This document shows, one piece after another, positions 9,696-19,108 of a stretch of 64,000 nt of DNA. The stretch lies in contig CAXXGA010000002.1 in NCBI GenBank assembly GCA_963678585.2, positions 372,001 through 436,000 of the forward strand, written 5' to 3'. The stretch comes from Breoghania sp963678585 (GTDB taxonomy: Bacteria; Pseudomonadota; Alphaproteobacteria; Rhizobiales; Stappiaceae). The notes under the pieces were generated by a model. It saw nothing but the letters and a program-made list of their open reading frames with translations. It was not told the origin of the DNA and searched no databases. The position numbers were made by a program, and so were the translations under genes. How positions within the stretch are numbered: the first letter of the stretch is position 1; each line of letters starts with the position of its first letter.

Positions 9696-11504
9696 ATGAG
9701 TGGACGCCTGCCGATCTATTGCCACATCGGGATCCCCAAAACTGGCACTTCGTATTTGCAGCAGGCGTTGACAAATCATGCGGATGAACTTGCGGAGGCT
9801 GGTTTCGCCTATCCGCGGGTGGGTTTCCTCGGAGAGAAAGGCACGGCGCAACACTTCCTTTCATTTGCGATCAGCGAGGGGAAACCGGATTGGGTGGTAG
9901 GCGACGTTCCAGCGCTCGAAGACTTTCGCGATATTTGCTCTCGGCCCGAATTTGAAGACAAGCGGCTGATCTTTTCGTCGGAGAATTTCTCGAGCCCCAA
10001 TGTCGCCGAGCGATGTGACAAGCTCAGGGAGATATTTCCGGATAGAGATATCTATATAATTGCCTATCTGCGTAAGCCCGGCGATCAGCAAAAGTCGTGG
10101 TACGGGCAGATCATCAAGGATCATCCTTTTGCGAAAATGACGTTTGAGCAATTCGCTTCGAGTAACAAGTTTCCATTTTACGAGGTTCTGGCTCGATACG
10201 TGGAGGAATTCGGCGGCGAAAGAGTGATTGTCCTCGACTACGACAAGCAAAGAGAACAGGGCGGAGTAGCGGCAATGTTCTGTGACGCCATCGGGTTGGA
10301 CGGTGCCACTTTGAAACTGCCCGACGGTGTGAACGTATCGCCTTCCGCTTGGCATATCGAACTGTGCCGCAGGTTGAACCATGTTGGTGAAGCAGAGATC
10401 CCGATCAATGTTCGCAGGCAACTCAATGAAGCCATGTTTCACGTCGATCCCGAGCAAGTTCTTGATGGTACCGGGGAGGTGGAATGGAAAGAGATTGCCT
10501 GTCGCATTCTGAAAGAAGCAGGCGTGGAAGATCTGGGGCCGGACCTTCGGAGAAAATTGCTGGATGAAATGGTTCGTTATTTCAGCCAGAGGATACGTAA
10601 GGATGCGTTTGATCACTCTTGTCTAATCGAGAGTGTGAATAGAAAATACGACGAAGATATTCGCTATTGGAGAAATTTCATGCAGGGAAGGGCTGACATG
10701 GAAAGTGTAAATGAGCCGGCGCAGTCCGATACGCAGAATAAGTCGGAAGAATTGGCGAAACATTTTGGATGCTCGGCGATTATTCATGCGGAAGACGAAA
10801 TCTTCAATTTTGCCGCCAAGAAGATGGCGCATTCTGCGGCCCTGGCGGACTATATGCGGGGGGGGAGCGCCTGCGCGCATCAGATCGCAAGGAAGATGAC
10901 GGACCTGAATGTTGGACCCGTCATTGATGATGGAACCGAAGCGGCAAGACCTGCCCGGGTGCTGGAATTTGCGAGTGGGTACGGTCGCGTTACCAGACAT
11001 TTGAAGAAAACGATCGATTGCGAGGTTCATGCTTCGGATATTCACCCGCAAGCCTGCGAATTTATCGAGAAAGAGCTTCAGGTGCCCGCAATCCTATCTG
11101 ATTATGAACCTGAAAATTTCAAGACAAGTACGAAGTATGACTTCGTCTTCGCACTTTCTCTCTTTTCCCATTTGCCGGATCGCTTGTTCGGGCGCTGGCT
11201 GAAGCGGCTATATGATTGTCTTGAAGTCAACGGCGTCTTGCTTGTTACAACGATCGGGCAGACGACCCTGCGTGACAGGTCCGCCTTCTGGGCCGACAGG
11301 TTTACCCCGGGGGCTGATTTTACGTTCCTTAGCCAATCCGAACAGGGCGATCTGGATGCGGAAAGCTATGGGACGATGGCGATCATGCCGCACTATTTCA
11401 CGGCTACGCTGAGAGACCACATCCCCGATGCAATGCTTGTTTCATTTTCCAGCGGGCGCTGGTTCGCACATCAGGACGAATGGGTTATTCGCAGGGTCAA
11501 GTAG
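9696..11504 (+). CDS. Sulfotransferase / SAM-methyltransferase fusion protein
   Basis: A 602-residue fusion. The N-terminal half has the PAPS-binding motif HIGIPKTGTSYLQQ at residues 10-23 and further sulfotransferase features (LIFSSENFS, AYLRKPGDQQKSWY). The C-terminal part (about 420-560) is a class I methyltransferase: VLEFASGYGRVTRHL is the SAM loop, followed by VHASDIHPQA and FVFALSLFSHLPD. The start ATG 9696 follows AACGAGAGAAATC. It is expected to sulfate and methylate the same glycan, or to couple the two steps. GC falls within this gene relative to the preceding glycosyltransferase. The domain calls are strong; the substrate is unknown. Confidence 0.82.
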   Translation: MSGRLPIYCHIGIPKTGTSYLQQALTNHADELAEAGFAYPRVGFLGEKGTAQHFLSFAISEGKPDWVVGDVPALEDFRDICSRPEFEDKRLIFSSENFSSPNVAERCDKLREIFPDRDIYIIAYLRKPGDQQKSWYGQIIKDHPFAKMTFEQFASSNKFPFYEVLARYVEEFGGERVIVLDYDKQREQGGVAAMFCDAIGLDGATLKLPDGVNVSPSAWHIELCRRLNHVGEAEIPINVRRQLNEAMFHVDPEQVLDGTGEVEWKEIACRILKEAGVEDLGPDLRRKLLDEMVRYFSQRIRKDAFDHSCLIESVNRKYDEDIRYWRNFMQGRADMESVNEPAQSDTQNKSEELAKHFGCSAIIHAEDEIFNFAAKKMAHSAALADYMRGGSACAHQIARKMTDLNVGPVIDDGTEAARPARVLEFASGYGRVTRHLKKTIDCEVHASDIHPQACEFIEKELQVPAILSDYEPENFKTSTKYDFVFALSLFSHLPDRLFGRWLKRLYDCLEVNGVLLVTTIGQTTLRDRSAFWADRFTPGADFTFLSQSEQGDLDAESYGTMAIMPHYFTATLRDHIPDAMLVSFSSGRWFAHQDEWVIRRVK

Positions 11505-11510
11505 TAGATA

Positions 11511-12275
11511 ATGATCGGAAATTCAGATTCTATTCTTTTCGTTGGGCACAGTCATATCGAGTGTCTGGTGGCTGCGATGCACGCGCGTGTCCCAGAGGAT
11601 CGGTGGAGCAGCATAAACTTGCGGCTGTTGGGACACCGCGCAAAGAGCGAAGGGGTGCCGCTTGTCGAGCTTCTGGAAGAGCAACTGGACACGGCATTCG
11701 ACAGATTTACGGCAGCCGGCAAGTCCCGCACCTCAGTTATCGTGAGCATGCGCGGCAATTATCACGTTGTTTTCGGTCTTCTGGAGCCCGCTCAGCCGTT
11801 CGATTTCATTCATCCGGAGTGTCCCGAACTGTCCGGTGCACAAGGTGCGGTAATCGTGCCCTTCGGCGCGATAGTCGAAGAATTCGAGAACGACCTGAAA
11901 TCGAAGGCATGGATTTTCAATGTAATCCGAAAGCGGAAGGTCGCCGGAATATATCATATTCAAACGCCACCGCCGAGCATGGATGATGAATATATAATAA
12001 GTGAGCTTCACAAGATATTTCAGGACAGGAATAGAGGGAGCTCTGTCGCGCATAGAAATTTGAGATACAAATTATGGAAAACATACTCCAATTGTTTGTC
12101 TGAGATGTGTGCGCGTAACCACGTGGACTTTCTCCATGTTCCGCAAAACGTGATGGTCGAGGGGAAATTCCTGACCCCTGAAGGATATGGACGGGACCCG
12201 ACCCACGGTGGAGAGTGGTATGCTCAACAGTGGCTTCGGGAGCTGGGAATTGAGTGGGAGGAGAGCGTCCGATGA
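11511..12275 (+). CDS. SGNH-hydrolase-like protein
   Basis: A 254-residue protein with no signal peptide. The N-terminus ILFVGHSHIECL resembles block I of SGNH-type proteins, although the canonical GDS serine context is altered to GHS. Near the C-terminus, DPTHGGEWYAQQWL at about residue 230 fits the Asp-x-x-His of block V. Such proteins often remove or transfer acyl groups on polysaccharides. It starts 6 bases after the fusion gene and overlaps the GSCFA gene by ATGA, so the three are probably made together. The fold is inferred from two short motifs only, and substrate is unknown. Confidence 0.6.
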   Translation: MIGNSDSILFVGHSHIECLVAAMHARVPEDRWSSINLRLLGHRAKSEGVPLVELLEEQLDTAFDRFTAAGKSRTSVIVSMRGNYHVVFGLLEPAQPFDFIHPECPELSGAQGAVIVPFGAIVEEFENDLKSKAWIFNVIRKRKVAGIYHIQTPPPSMDDEYIISELHKIFQDRNRGSSVAHRNLRYKLWKTYSNCLSEMCARNHVDFLHVPQNVMVEGKFLTPEGYGRDPTHGGEWYAQQWLRELGIEWEESVR

Positions 12276-13342
12276 AAAAGCACCCATATATCGGGCTGCC
12301 TGAAGGCGCCTACTGGAAACGGGCGGCAGCAAAATCGGGGAATGAATTCGCGCCGCTTGTCGATTTTCCGTTCAAGATCGATCGGGATACCCGCGTGGCC
12401 ACGGCAGGGAGTTGCTTTGCCCAGCACATTGCCAAGTGGCTCAAGCGCTCAGGCTACAGGTATGTCGTGATCGAGCCCGGTCATGAAGTCCTGTCGCAAG
12501 GCGTTAGAGAAAAATTCCAGTACGGAACCTTCTCGGCAAGGTACGGAAATATCTACACGTGCCGGCAGCTGTTGCAATTGTTCGACAGGGCCTACGGCGC
12601 CTACTCCCCGCAAGAAACGGTCTGGCAACTCGGTGAGAGCGCATTTGTCGATCCGTTCAGGCCCAACGTGCAGCCCGGGGGCTTTGCGACGCGTGAGGAA
12701 CTCGAAATCGATCGCGCGCAGCATCTTTCGTCCGTGCGCGAGATGTTCGAGACTTTGGACGTGTTCGTGTTCACGCTGGGCTTGACCGAGGCTTGGAAAA
12801 ACAAGGAGGACGGTGCGGTCTATCCTCTTTGTCCCGGCGTTGCTGGCGGGGCGTTCGATTCAGACAAGTACGAGTTCGTGAATTTTTCGGCATCCGAATG
12901 CGAGGAGGATCTTTCCGCCTTCCTTCGCCGCCTTAAGTCGGTAAACGCATCCGCGAAAGTGATCTTGACCGTCTCTCCGGTTCCGCTCGTAGCAACGGCG
13001 AGCGGCAATCACGTCGTTCAAGCGACCACATACTCAAAATCCGTATTAAGGGTCGCTGCCGAGGCGGTCAGTCAAAGTGATGACTCCGTAGCTTACTTTC
13101 CCTCATATGAGATCATTTGCAGCCCCATCATGCGTGGGACCTATTTTGCCGACGACCTGCGAAGTATTACAGAGGCCGGGGTTGAACATGTGATGTCGGT
13201 ATTCTCCCATTGGTGCCTCGATGGCGAGCAGGCCGCCGAGGTCCGTGCCGAAGCTCCTGTTGAGAAATCCGTTGGGCATTTCAGGGAAGAAATGACGTCA
13301 ATCGCCGAAGTGCTGTGTGATGAAGAGCTTCTGGCGGAGTAG
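12272..13342 (+). CDS. GSCFA domain protein
   Basis: A 356-residue protein with the defining GSCFA signature (VATAGSCFAQHIAKWLKRSG, about residues 41-60). It also has VFTLGLTEAWKN and VILTVSPVPLVAT, which are typical of this family. GSCFA proteins are related to SGNH esterases, and the Ser in GSCFA is taken as the nucleophile; most are uncharacterised and lie in glycan loci. The ATG at 12272 overlaps the preceding stop and follows GGGAGGAGAGCGTCCG, an excellent ribosome-binding site. It is the last gene of the block. Confidence 0.86.
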   Translation: MKKHPYIGLPEGAYWKRAAAKSGNEFAPLVDFPFKIDRDTRVATAGSCFAQHIAKWLKRSGYRYVVIEPGHEVLSQGVREKFQYGTFSARYGNIYTCRQLLQLFDRAYGAYSPQETVWQLGESAFVDPFRPNVQPGGFATREELEIDRAQHLSSVREMFETLDVFVFTLGLTEAWKNKEDGAVYPLCPGVAGGAFDSDKYEFVNFSASECEEDLSAFLRRLKSVNASAKVILTVSPVPLVATASGNHVVQATTYSKSVLRVAAEAVSQSDDSVAYFPSYEIICSPIMRGTYFADDLRSITEAGVEHVMSVFSHWCLDGEQAAEVRAEAPVEKSVGHFREEMTSIAEVLCDEELLAE

Positions 13343-13893
13343 ACCGCGATCCCGGCTTTTGCCCTGCCGCCGACTGCGTGCGGCTTGAGTTTTGACGGAT
13401 GAGGCGGGGGGAGAGGAAAGAACCTGCCATCAGTAAAGGTTTATTCCCCGCCCCTGACCGCTCCGCTCCTGAGCGCCCCGCCCCCACCTCTGACCGCCAC
13501 GTCGCCGCCCCGATCCCCCGATGACGGGATCCGGCTTTCCGCCATCCAGTCCTTTCCTCAAAAGCGCGGATTTTAGACAAGTGCCTTGTATTCGGCGGGG
13601 CTCAGGCTCGAACCTGTGGCGTGTTTTTGATGCCCCTGGAAGCGCCGCAGAGCGCGTCCCGGAGAATGGGGTTCATAGTAGAAACCCTGTAATTGTGCGG
13701 AATATCGCTTATATATTTGTCCGAAGACGCAAAAACGTCGCGTCGAGAATACATCGTACAAATATCAGTGTCCGTGAAACATTAATAAAATTGAATGCAT
13801 ATAAGTAATGTTTCCTCACGCTGGGTGATTAATAACCTTTTTTAACGAAATAGCACTAGAAGAGCGGCAGGACAAAGCCTGAAAGGCGAAGCT
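13343..13893. other. Intergenic region between the glycan block and the chemoreceptor
   Basis: About 550 bases. The first third is GC-rich with a cytosine-rich run around 13450-13500. The rest, especially 13660-13860, is AT-rich. No gene was recognised. The AT-rich part probably carries the chemoreceptor promoter. Confidence 0.4.
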
Positions 13894-15384
13894 GTGCGAG
13901 TGGGTATTTCTTACATGAAGAAGCCGAGCGATTCTCTCCTTGCCGCGGCAGTAGATCAGCTTGCTGCCAATGTCATGATCGCGGATCGTGACTATCGGAT
14001 CGTTTATATGAATCCGGCGGTGCGTCAGCTCCTGCATGATGCGCAGGACAGCATTCGCGAGAGCTTTCCGAAATTCAGCGCCAACGACCTGATCGGGCGT
14101 TCGATCGACGAGTTTCACAAGAACCCGGCGCATCAGCGCAATATGCTCGAACAGTTGACCGACACGCATCAGGCCATGATCACTCTCGGCCAGAGCCGGT
14201 TCGATCTGAGCGCCAAGCACATCCTGCACAGGGGCAAGCGCATCGGCACCGTGGTGGAATGGGCCGATGCGGAAGCGCGCATCTTCACCAAGGAAAACGC
14301 CTACAAGGTCGAGGCCCTGTCGCGCTCGCAGGCGATCATCGAATTCGCGACCGACGGCACGATCCTTGCCGCCAACCCCAATTTCCTCAATGCGATGGGC
14401 TACAGCCTTGAGGAAGTGAAGGGCCGGAACCACTCCATGTTCGTGGAGGATGCCTATCGTGGAAGTCCCGAATACCGCAGGTTCTGGGAGGACCTGCGCG
14501 ACGGGCGGTTCCAGTCGAACGAATTCAAGAGGATCGGCAAGGACGGCAAGGTTGTCTGGATCCAGGCCACCTACAACCCGATCTTCGATGCCGACGGCAA
14601 ATGTTACAAGGTGATCAAGTTCGCGACCGACATCACCGACCGGGTGCTGGCGCGAGAAAAGCGGGCGCAGGTCCAGCGCCAGATCGATGTCGATCTGAAT
14701 GAGATCGCCTCCTCCCTGTCGGTCACCGCCGAACAGGCCACCTCGTCCGCGGTCACGTCGGCCGATACATCGGACAGCGTACAGGCTGTCGCCGCCGCGA
14801 CGGAGGAACTGGTTGCCTCCATTCAGGAAATCAGCCGTCAGGTGCGCGCCGCCCACGATATCTCCAACAACGCGGTGGAACAGGCCGACAGGTCCAGTCA
14901 GATCATGTCCGGTCTGACCGAGGACGCCCGGACCATCGGCAATGTCATCGAGCTGATCGACAGCATCGCCAGCCAGACGAACCTGCTGGCCCTGAACGCC
15001 ACCATCGAGGCGGCGCGCGCGGGCGAGGCGGGCAAGGGGTTCGCGGTCGTGGCGTCCGAGGTGAAAAGCCTCGCTTCCCAGACATCCAAGGCGACGGAGG
15101 AAATCTCCGCGCAGGTGGAATCCGTCCAGACCACCACCGCCAGCGCGGTGGAGGCGATCAGCGCCATCATGGAGGTCATCGCCAAGATCAGCGAAATCTC
15201 CGCCGCCATTTCCGCCGGTGTGGAAGAGCAGACGGCGGTGACCGGCGAAATCTCGCGCAACATGCAGGTCGCCTCCAACGGCGTGGATGCGCTGACGCGG
15301 AACATTCAGGCGATTTCCACCGCCACCGCCGATATCGACAGCGCCACCCAGAAGGTGCGCGCGGCCTCCGCCTCGGTGGTCTGA
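13894..15384 (+). CDS. Cytoplasmic PAS-domain methyl-accepting chemotaxis protein
   Basis: A 496-residue chemoreceptor. Two PAS domains come first (about 10-130, VMIADRDYRIVYMNPAV; and about 145-255, TDGTILAANPNFLNAMGY followed by the FATDITDR end). A coiled signalling domain follows with the highly conserved hairpin tip (IASQTNLLALNATIEAARAG, about 357-376). There is no transmembrane segment, no periplasmic domain and no HAMP, so it acts in the cytoplasm and probably senses redox or energy state through PAS. The GTG start at 13894 has AAAGG about 8 bases upstream; an ATG at 13915 has no such site. It is monocistronic and ends at a hairpin shared with manC. Confidence 0.9.
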   Translation: MRVGISYMKKPSDSLLAAAVDQLAANVMIADRDYRIVYMNPAVRQLLHDAQDSIRESFPKFSANDLIGRSIDEFHKNPAHQRNMLEQLTDTHQAMITLGQSRFDLSAKHILHRGKRIGTVVEWADAEARIFTKENAYKVEALSRSQAIIEFATDGTILAANPNFLNAMGYSLEEVKGRNHSMFVEDAYRGSPEYRRFWEDLRDGRFQSNEFKRIGKDGKVVWIQATYNPIFDADGKCYKVIKFATDITDRVLAREKRAQVQRQIDVDLNEIASSLSVTAEQATSSAVTSADTSDSVQAVAAATEELVASIQEISRQVRAAHDISNNAVEQADRSSQIMSGLTEDARTIGNVIELIDSIASQTNLLALNATIEAARAGEAGKGFAVVASEVKSLASQTSKATEEISAQVESVQTTTASAVEAISAIMEVIAKISEISAAISAGVEEQTAVTGEISRNMQVASNGVDALTRNIQAISTATADIDSATQKVRAASASVV

Positions 15385-15420
15385 CCGCGTAACCGGTGGC
15401 TGCCTGCGGGCGAACGCATT

Positions 15421-15454
15421 GAAGCCCCGCGCGAGTGCCATCGCGCGGGGCTTC
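15421..15454. terminator. Hairpin between convergent genes
   Basis: A perfect 13-bp stem (GAAGCCCCGCGCG / CGCGCGGGGCTTC) with an 8-base loop. It sits between the chemoreceptor stop and the manC stop and can serve both strands. Neither side has a strong T run, so it may need Rho or act as a 3' stabiliser. Confidence 0.65.
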
Positions 15455-15494
15455 CTGCATTCGGATCGCTGGGAACGGGAGACGGAGGGGGCGG

Positions 15495-16919
15495 CTAGGA
15501 GCGCGTGCCCTCGCGGCCGTAGATGTCCTCGTAACGGATGATGTCGTCCTCGCCCAGATAGGCCCCGGATTGCACCTCGATCAGGTAGGTCGGGATCTTG
15601 CCGGGATTGGCGAGGCGGTGGCGGGCGGCGAGCGGGATATAGGCCGACTGGTTTTCCGCCAGCAACTGCGTCTTGCCGTCGATGGTCACCTCCGCGGTGC
15701 CGCTGACCACGACCCAGTGCTCGGTGCGATGCACATGGCTTTGCAGCGAGAGCTGCGCGCCCGGCTTCACCATGATGCATTTCACCTGAAAGCGTGTGCC
15801 CTGGCTCAGGCCCTCGTACCAGCCCCACGGGCGATAGACCCGCTTGTGCTCGATGACCTCGATCCGGTTGTCCGCCTCAAGCTGCTCCACGATGCGCTTG
15901 ACGTCCTGCGCCTTGTCCTTGTGGGCGACCAGCAGCGCGTCGCGGGTGTTGACCACGAGAACGTCGCTGAGGCCCAGAACGGCGACGCTCGCTTCCGCCG
16001 AATAGACGAAACTGTCGCGCGTATCGAGAAACATGCTGTCGCCGAGCGAGGCGTTGCCGTCCTTGTCGGCGGGAAACACCTCGCGCACCGCCGACCACGA
16101 GCCGAGATCGCTCCAGCCCGGATCCATCGGCACACAGGCGACATTGTCCGCCCGCTCCATGATCGCATAGTCGAAGGAGATGTTCTCGATGGCCCCGAAG
16201 GCGGCCGCGTCGAGACGCAGGAAGTCGAGATCGGCCGCAGCCGCATCGAGCGCGGCCGCAGCCCCGTCTACAATGGCCGGCGCATGGGCCTCGAAGGCGG
16301 CGCGCATGGCGCGGGCGGAGAACAGGAAGATGCCCGCGTTCCACACGTAGCCGCCGTCGTCCAGATAGGCCTGCGCGCGTTCGCGGTCGGGCTTTTCGAC
16401 GAATTCGCGCACCGGGCGAACGCCCTCAAGCGCCCCGCCGTCCTCGCCCAGATGGATATAACCATAGCCCGTGTTGGGCTCGCTGGGGCGGATGCCGAAG
16501 GTCACGATGGATCCGGCGCGCGCCGCCTGCTCGCCCGCCCGCACGGCTTCCAGAAAACCCGCCTCGTCGGCGATGAGGTGATCGGAGGGCAGCATCAGGA
16601 TCAGCCCGTCCGGGTCCTCGCGCTCCACCATCAGCGTGGCGACGGCGGCAGGCGCTGCGGTGTTGCGGCCCTGCGGTTCCAGCACGATGCGCCCGGCATC
16701 GAGACCCGTCTCCATCATCTGCTCTGCGCACAGGAAGCGGTGCCCCTGATTGGAGATCACCAACGGCGCGCCGAAACCGGAGCCCGACACCCGGCGGCAG
16801 GTCTTCTGGAACAGGCTCTCGTCGTCGAAGATCTGGAGAAACTGCTTGGGGTAGGCCTTGCGCGAAAGCGGCCACAGCCGGGAACCCGACCCGCCGGACA
16901 GGATGCAAGGATGGATCAT
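15495..16919 (-). CDS. manC: Mannose-1-phosphate guanylyltransferase / mannose-6-phosphate isomerase
   Basis: A bifunctional 474-residue enzyme of the ManC/XanB/AlgA type that makes GDP-mannose. The nucleotidyltransferase start ILSGGSGSRLWPLSRKAYPK is near perfect. LPSDHLI, FVEKPDRERA and NAGIFLF follow. The C-terminal cupin (about residues 350-465) has RPWGWYE, SLQSHVHRTEHWVVVSGTAE and ENQSAYIP of type II phosphomannose isomerase. The length is normal. It stands alone on the minus strand with a 577-base upstream region, so it is likely controlled separately from the glycan clusters it feeds. Confidence 0.95.
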   Translation of the reverse strand: MIHPCILSGGSGSRLWPLSRKAYPKQFLQIFDDESLFQKTCRRVSGSGFGAPLVISNQGHRFLCAEQMMETGLDAGRIVLEPQGRNTAAPAAVATLMVEREDPDGLILMLPSDHLIADEAGFLEAVRAGEQAARAGSIVTFGIRPSEPNTGYGYIHLGEDGGALEGVRPVREFVEKPDRERAQAYLDDGGYVWNAGIFLFSARAMRAAFEAHAPAIVDGAAAALDAAAADLDFLRLDAAAFGAIENISFDYAIMERADNVACVPMDPGWSDLGSWSAVREVFPADKDGNASLGDSMFLDTRDSFVYSAEASVAVLGLSDVLVVNTRDALLVAHKDKAQDVKRIVEQLEADNRIEVIEHKRVYRPWGWYEGLSQGTRFQVKCIMVKPGAQLSLQSHVHRTEHWVVVSGTAEVTIDGKTQLLAENQSAYIPLAARHRLANPGKIPTYLIEVQSGAYLGEDDIIRYEDIYGREGTRS

Positions 16920-17497
16920 GGCAACGCTTACCCTTCAACGCATGTTCGTGAATGTGGACCGGCGAACCGGGCCGACCGCCAGGCGACGGATGATTCCGGG
17001 TAGCCCGCCCGCGCTTCCCCTTGTGCGCGAAAGTGAACCCAAAGGGCAACCGAAACGGCACCGAAACCGTCAAAACCGTGACTCGTGGCCGTTAACCGCT
17101 TCATTAAGGGTTTACGCAACGGCAATGGCGAGGGGCGTCTTTGCGCGGCGATGACGGAGTATTGGCAAAAGCTGCAAGAAAAACCATAAGGCATTGATCT
17201 GAAACAAAAAGAGTTACGCTGCGACAAAACCGCACCATGTCGAGATAGACACTTCGCGCATCGCCCCATTCTTGCCATCATGTTAACAGCGACCGGCACA
17301 GTTTCTCATCCCAGATGCGTCAAGCGCGTCAATTAGTGAGGGAGCGGAAACAAGAAGACCCATAACAAGGCGCTTACTGCCGGCAACCAGCCGTCCTTGA
17401 TTGCGGACGAAACGCGGTAGCCGGGTCACTTTGACTGTCGGGATGCACGGGCCTTCGTGGGCCGGACTTCCTGTGGTCATCGATCCAGAAAGAACAT
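16920..17497. other. Divergent intergenic region upstream of manC
   Basis: About 580 bases separating manC (minus) from a small plus-strand gene. GC drops from about 17040 onward. The segment GTTAACCGCTTCATTAAGGG near 17090 has imperfect dyad symmetry of TTAACC/TTAAGG type and could be a regulator site. Open frames on both strands show no family motif. Confidence 0.4.
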
Positions 17498-17740
17498 ATG
17501 GAGTGCGCCAAAATGATCTCTGATTGCCGCTACGATCTGCTGGAGAAAATTTCGCGCTACGATGTACCGGGTTGCGCGGACTTCATCCCTCTCAACGCGA
17601 TCAGGGCCGCCCTGCCGGCCTATGACGAGGAAGCCGTGAAGGCTGCCGTGAGCGATCTGTACTCGATGCACTTTGTCGAACTGAGAGACGGCAGCATCGC
17701 AATCACCGAAATGGGCATCGCCGCGATGTGCTCGCTCTGA
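17498..17740 (+). CDS. Small hypothetical protein
   Basis: An 80-residue protein of unknown function. The sequence RYDLLEKISRY, IRAALPAYDEEAVKAAVSDL and DGSIAITEMGIAAM has the helix-helix-hairpin pattern of a small winged-helix protein, but no family is recognised. Two starts compete: ATG 17498, and ATG 17513, which has GGAG 9 bases upstream. Codon use looks like that of real genes in the window. Possible DNA-binding role is only inferred. Confidence 0.6.
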   Translation: MECAKMISDCRYDLLEKISRYDVPGCADFIPLNAIRAALPAYDEEAVKAAVSDLYSMHFVELRDGSIAITEMGIAAMCSL

Positions 17741-18047
17741 CCTCATGAGCTTCCAGAGCCTGCGCCGGAGAACAACGCTGAAGGCAGCACTCCGGGCGCG
17801 GGCAAGAGCTCAGGGCCATTGGCCCCGGGAGCTCGCGGCGCCGGGACGAACAAGAACAATCAATAGATCAGGTTCGTTCCGGCGCCGTTCCGCAATTCCT
17901 GACGCCGAACACTTTCCGAATTCTCCCTGAATTTACGATGCGTTTGGCCCGGCGACATCTCACCTGACACATCTTGCCCGGCTATATCTTGTACGAAAAG
18001 TCGGCCAAACCGGCAGGGCTGACACGCCGCCCGCCTCCCAAGCCTTC
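17741..18047. other. Convergent intergenic region with a hairpin at 17806-17834
   Basis: About 300 bases between two converging genes. It holds one interrupted dyad (GAGCTC, then GGGCC-ATT-GGCCC, then GAGCTC) that may terminate transcription. No T run follows on either strand. No gene seen. Confidence 0.4.
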
Positions 18048-18818
18048 TTAAAGCGTTCCGCCTTGCACGGGTTCCGCCGTCTGCGCAGACGGCAGCACGA
18101 TCACCGGCGTGTCCAGCGGCACACGCTCGTAGAGATCGATGACGTCCTGATTGAACATGCGGATGCAGCCTGACGAAACCGCCTTGCCGATGGAGCGCGG
18201 CTCGTTGGTTCCGTGAATGCGGTAGAGCGTGTCGCGATCCCCCTCGAAGAGATAGAGCGCGCGTGCGCCCAGTGGATTTTTGAGCCCGCCCGGCATGCCG
18301 TCCTTGTAAGGCGCCGCATCCGGATCGCGTTCCACCATTTCCTTGGGCGGCGTCCAGGTGGGCCAGGGTTCTTTGCGCTTGATCCTGGCGACGCCCGACC
18401 AGCCGAAGCCCTCGCGCCCCACGCCCACGCCGTAGCGCAGCGCCTTGCCGTTGCCATGCACGAGGTAAAGGAACCGCGCGTTCGGATCGATCACGATGGT
18501 GCCCGCATGTTCCGGCGCCGGGTAGTCGATGTACTGGCGCAGATATTGCGGCGGGATGATGCGCAGATCGACGGCGGGCACGTTGAACCCGTTGTCGTAG
18601 AGCGGCCCGTACATGCGCCGGTAACCGGCATCGAGCCGCGGATCGGCCATTTGCATCGGCGCACGACGGGTGCGCGAGGAGGAGCAGCCGGCCAGCGCCA
18701 GCGCCATGCCCGCAACAAGCGCGCGGCGGCTGATGCACGGTCGGGCAGCGGCGTCGCCCGCATCGTCCACGCTTTCATCGCCTGTCAGGGGGCTGCGGAA
18801 AAACGTCCGTCGAATCAT
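18048..18818 (-). CDS. L,D-transpeptidase (YkuD family), predicted lipoprotein
   Basis: A 256-residue peptidoglycan cross-linking enzyme acting in the periplasm. The N-terminal part has a twin-arginine-like ISRRALVAG, a hydrophobic stretch and the lipobox LAGC with Cys45, so it is probably a Tat- or Sec-exported lipoprotein. The YkuD domain spans about residues 85-245. The active-site block is YRIHGTNEP, then SIGKAVSSGCIRMFN with the catalytic Cys near residue 216. It makes 3-3 cross-links or attaches lipoproteins, as is common in Rhizobiales. The 44 residues before the lipobox are long for a signal peptide, so the true start may be internal. Confidence 0.9.
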   Translation of the reverse strand: MIRRTFFRSPLTGDESVDDAGDAAARPCISRRALVAGMALALAGCSSSRTRRAPMQMADPRLDAGYRRMYGPLYDNGFNVPAVDLRIIPPQYLRQYIDYPAPEHAGTIVIDPNARFLYLVHGNGKALRYGVGVGREGFGWSGVARIKRKEPWPTWTPPKEMVERDPDAAPYKDGMPGGLKNPLGARALYLFEGDRDTLYRIHGTNEPRSIGKAVSSGCIRMFNQDVIDLYERVPLDTPVIVLPSAQTAEPVQGGTL

Positions 18819-19108
18819 CTCTCTGTCCTGCCTGAGCCCCCACTATGCGCCAGTTTTGCCGCCCCGGCATCCGCATCATCGCGATCCGGCTCCGCCTCCA
18901 CTGCATAACGCGGTCTGCATGACCTGCATGCCACCGCTCAGCCCACCGTTCGGGCTCACGGTTTCAGGCGTTGCCGCAGGGCGATAACGGTCACCGCCGG
19001 GTTTCGTTCCCGATGGATGCGCCGGTTGCCGGCAGGGCGAGCGCCGACGCCTGGCCCGAAATGTCCGTATAAATTTCTTATCATTGGCCGCATGGCACGC
19101 TAAAGTTG

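Noticed and set aside
15435..17003. A 522-codon plus-strand frame across manC
   Set aside because: Shadow of manC; low-complexity His/Arg/Gly-rich product and no ribosome site.
17806..17834. Hairpin GAGCTC...GAGCTC as an intrinsic terminator
   Set aside because: The stem is interrupted and no T run follows on either strand; kept only as a note in the intergenic entry.
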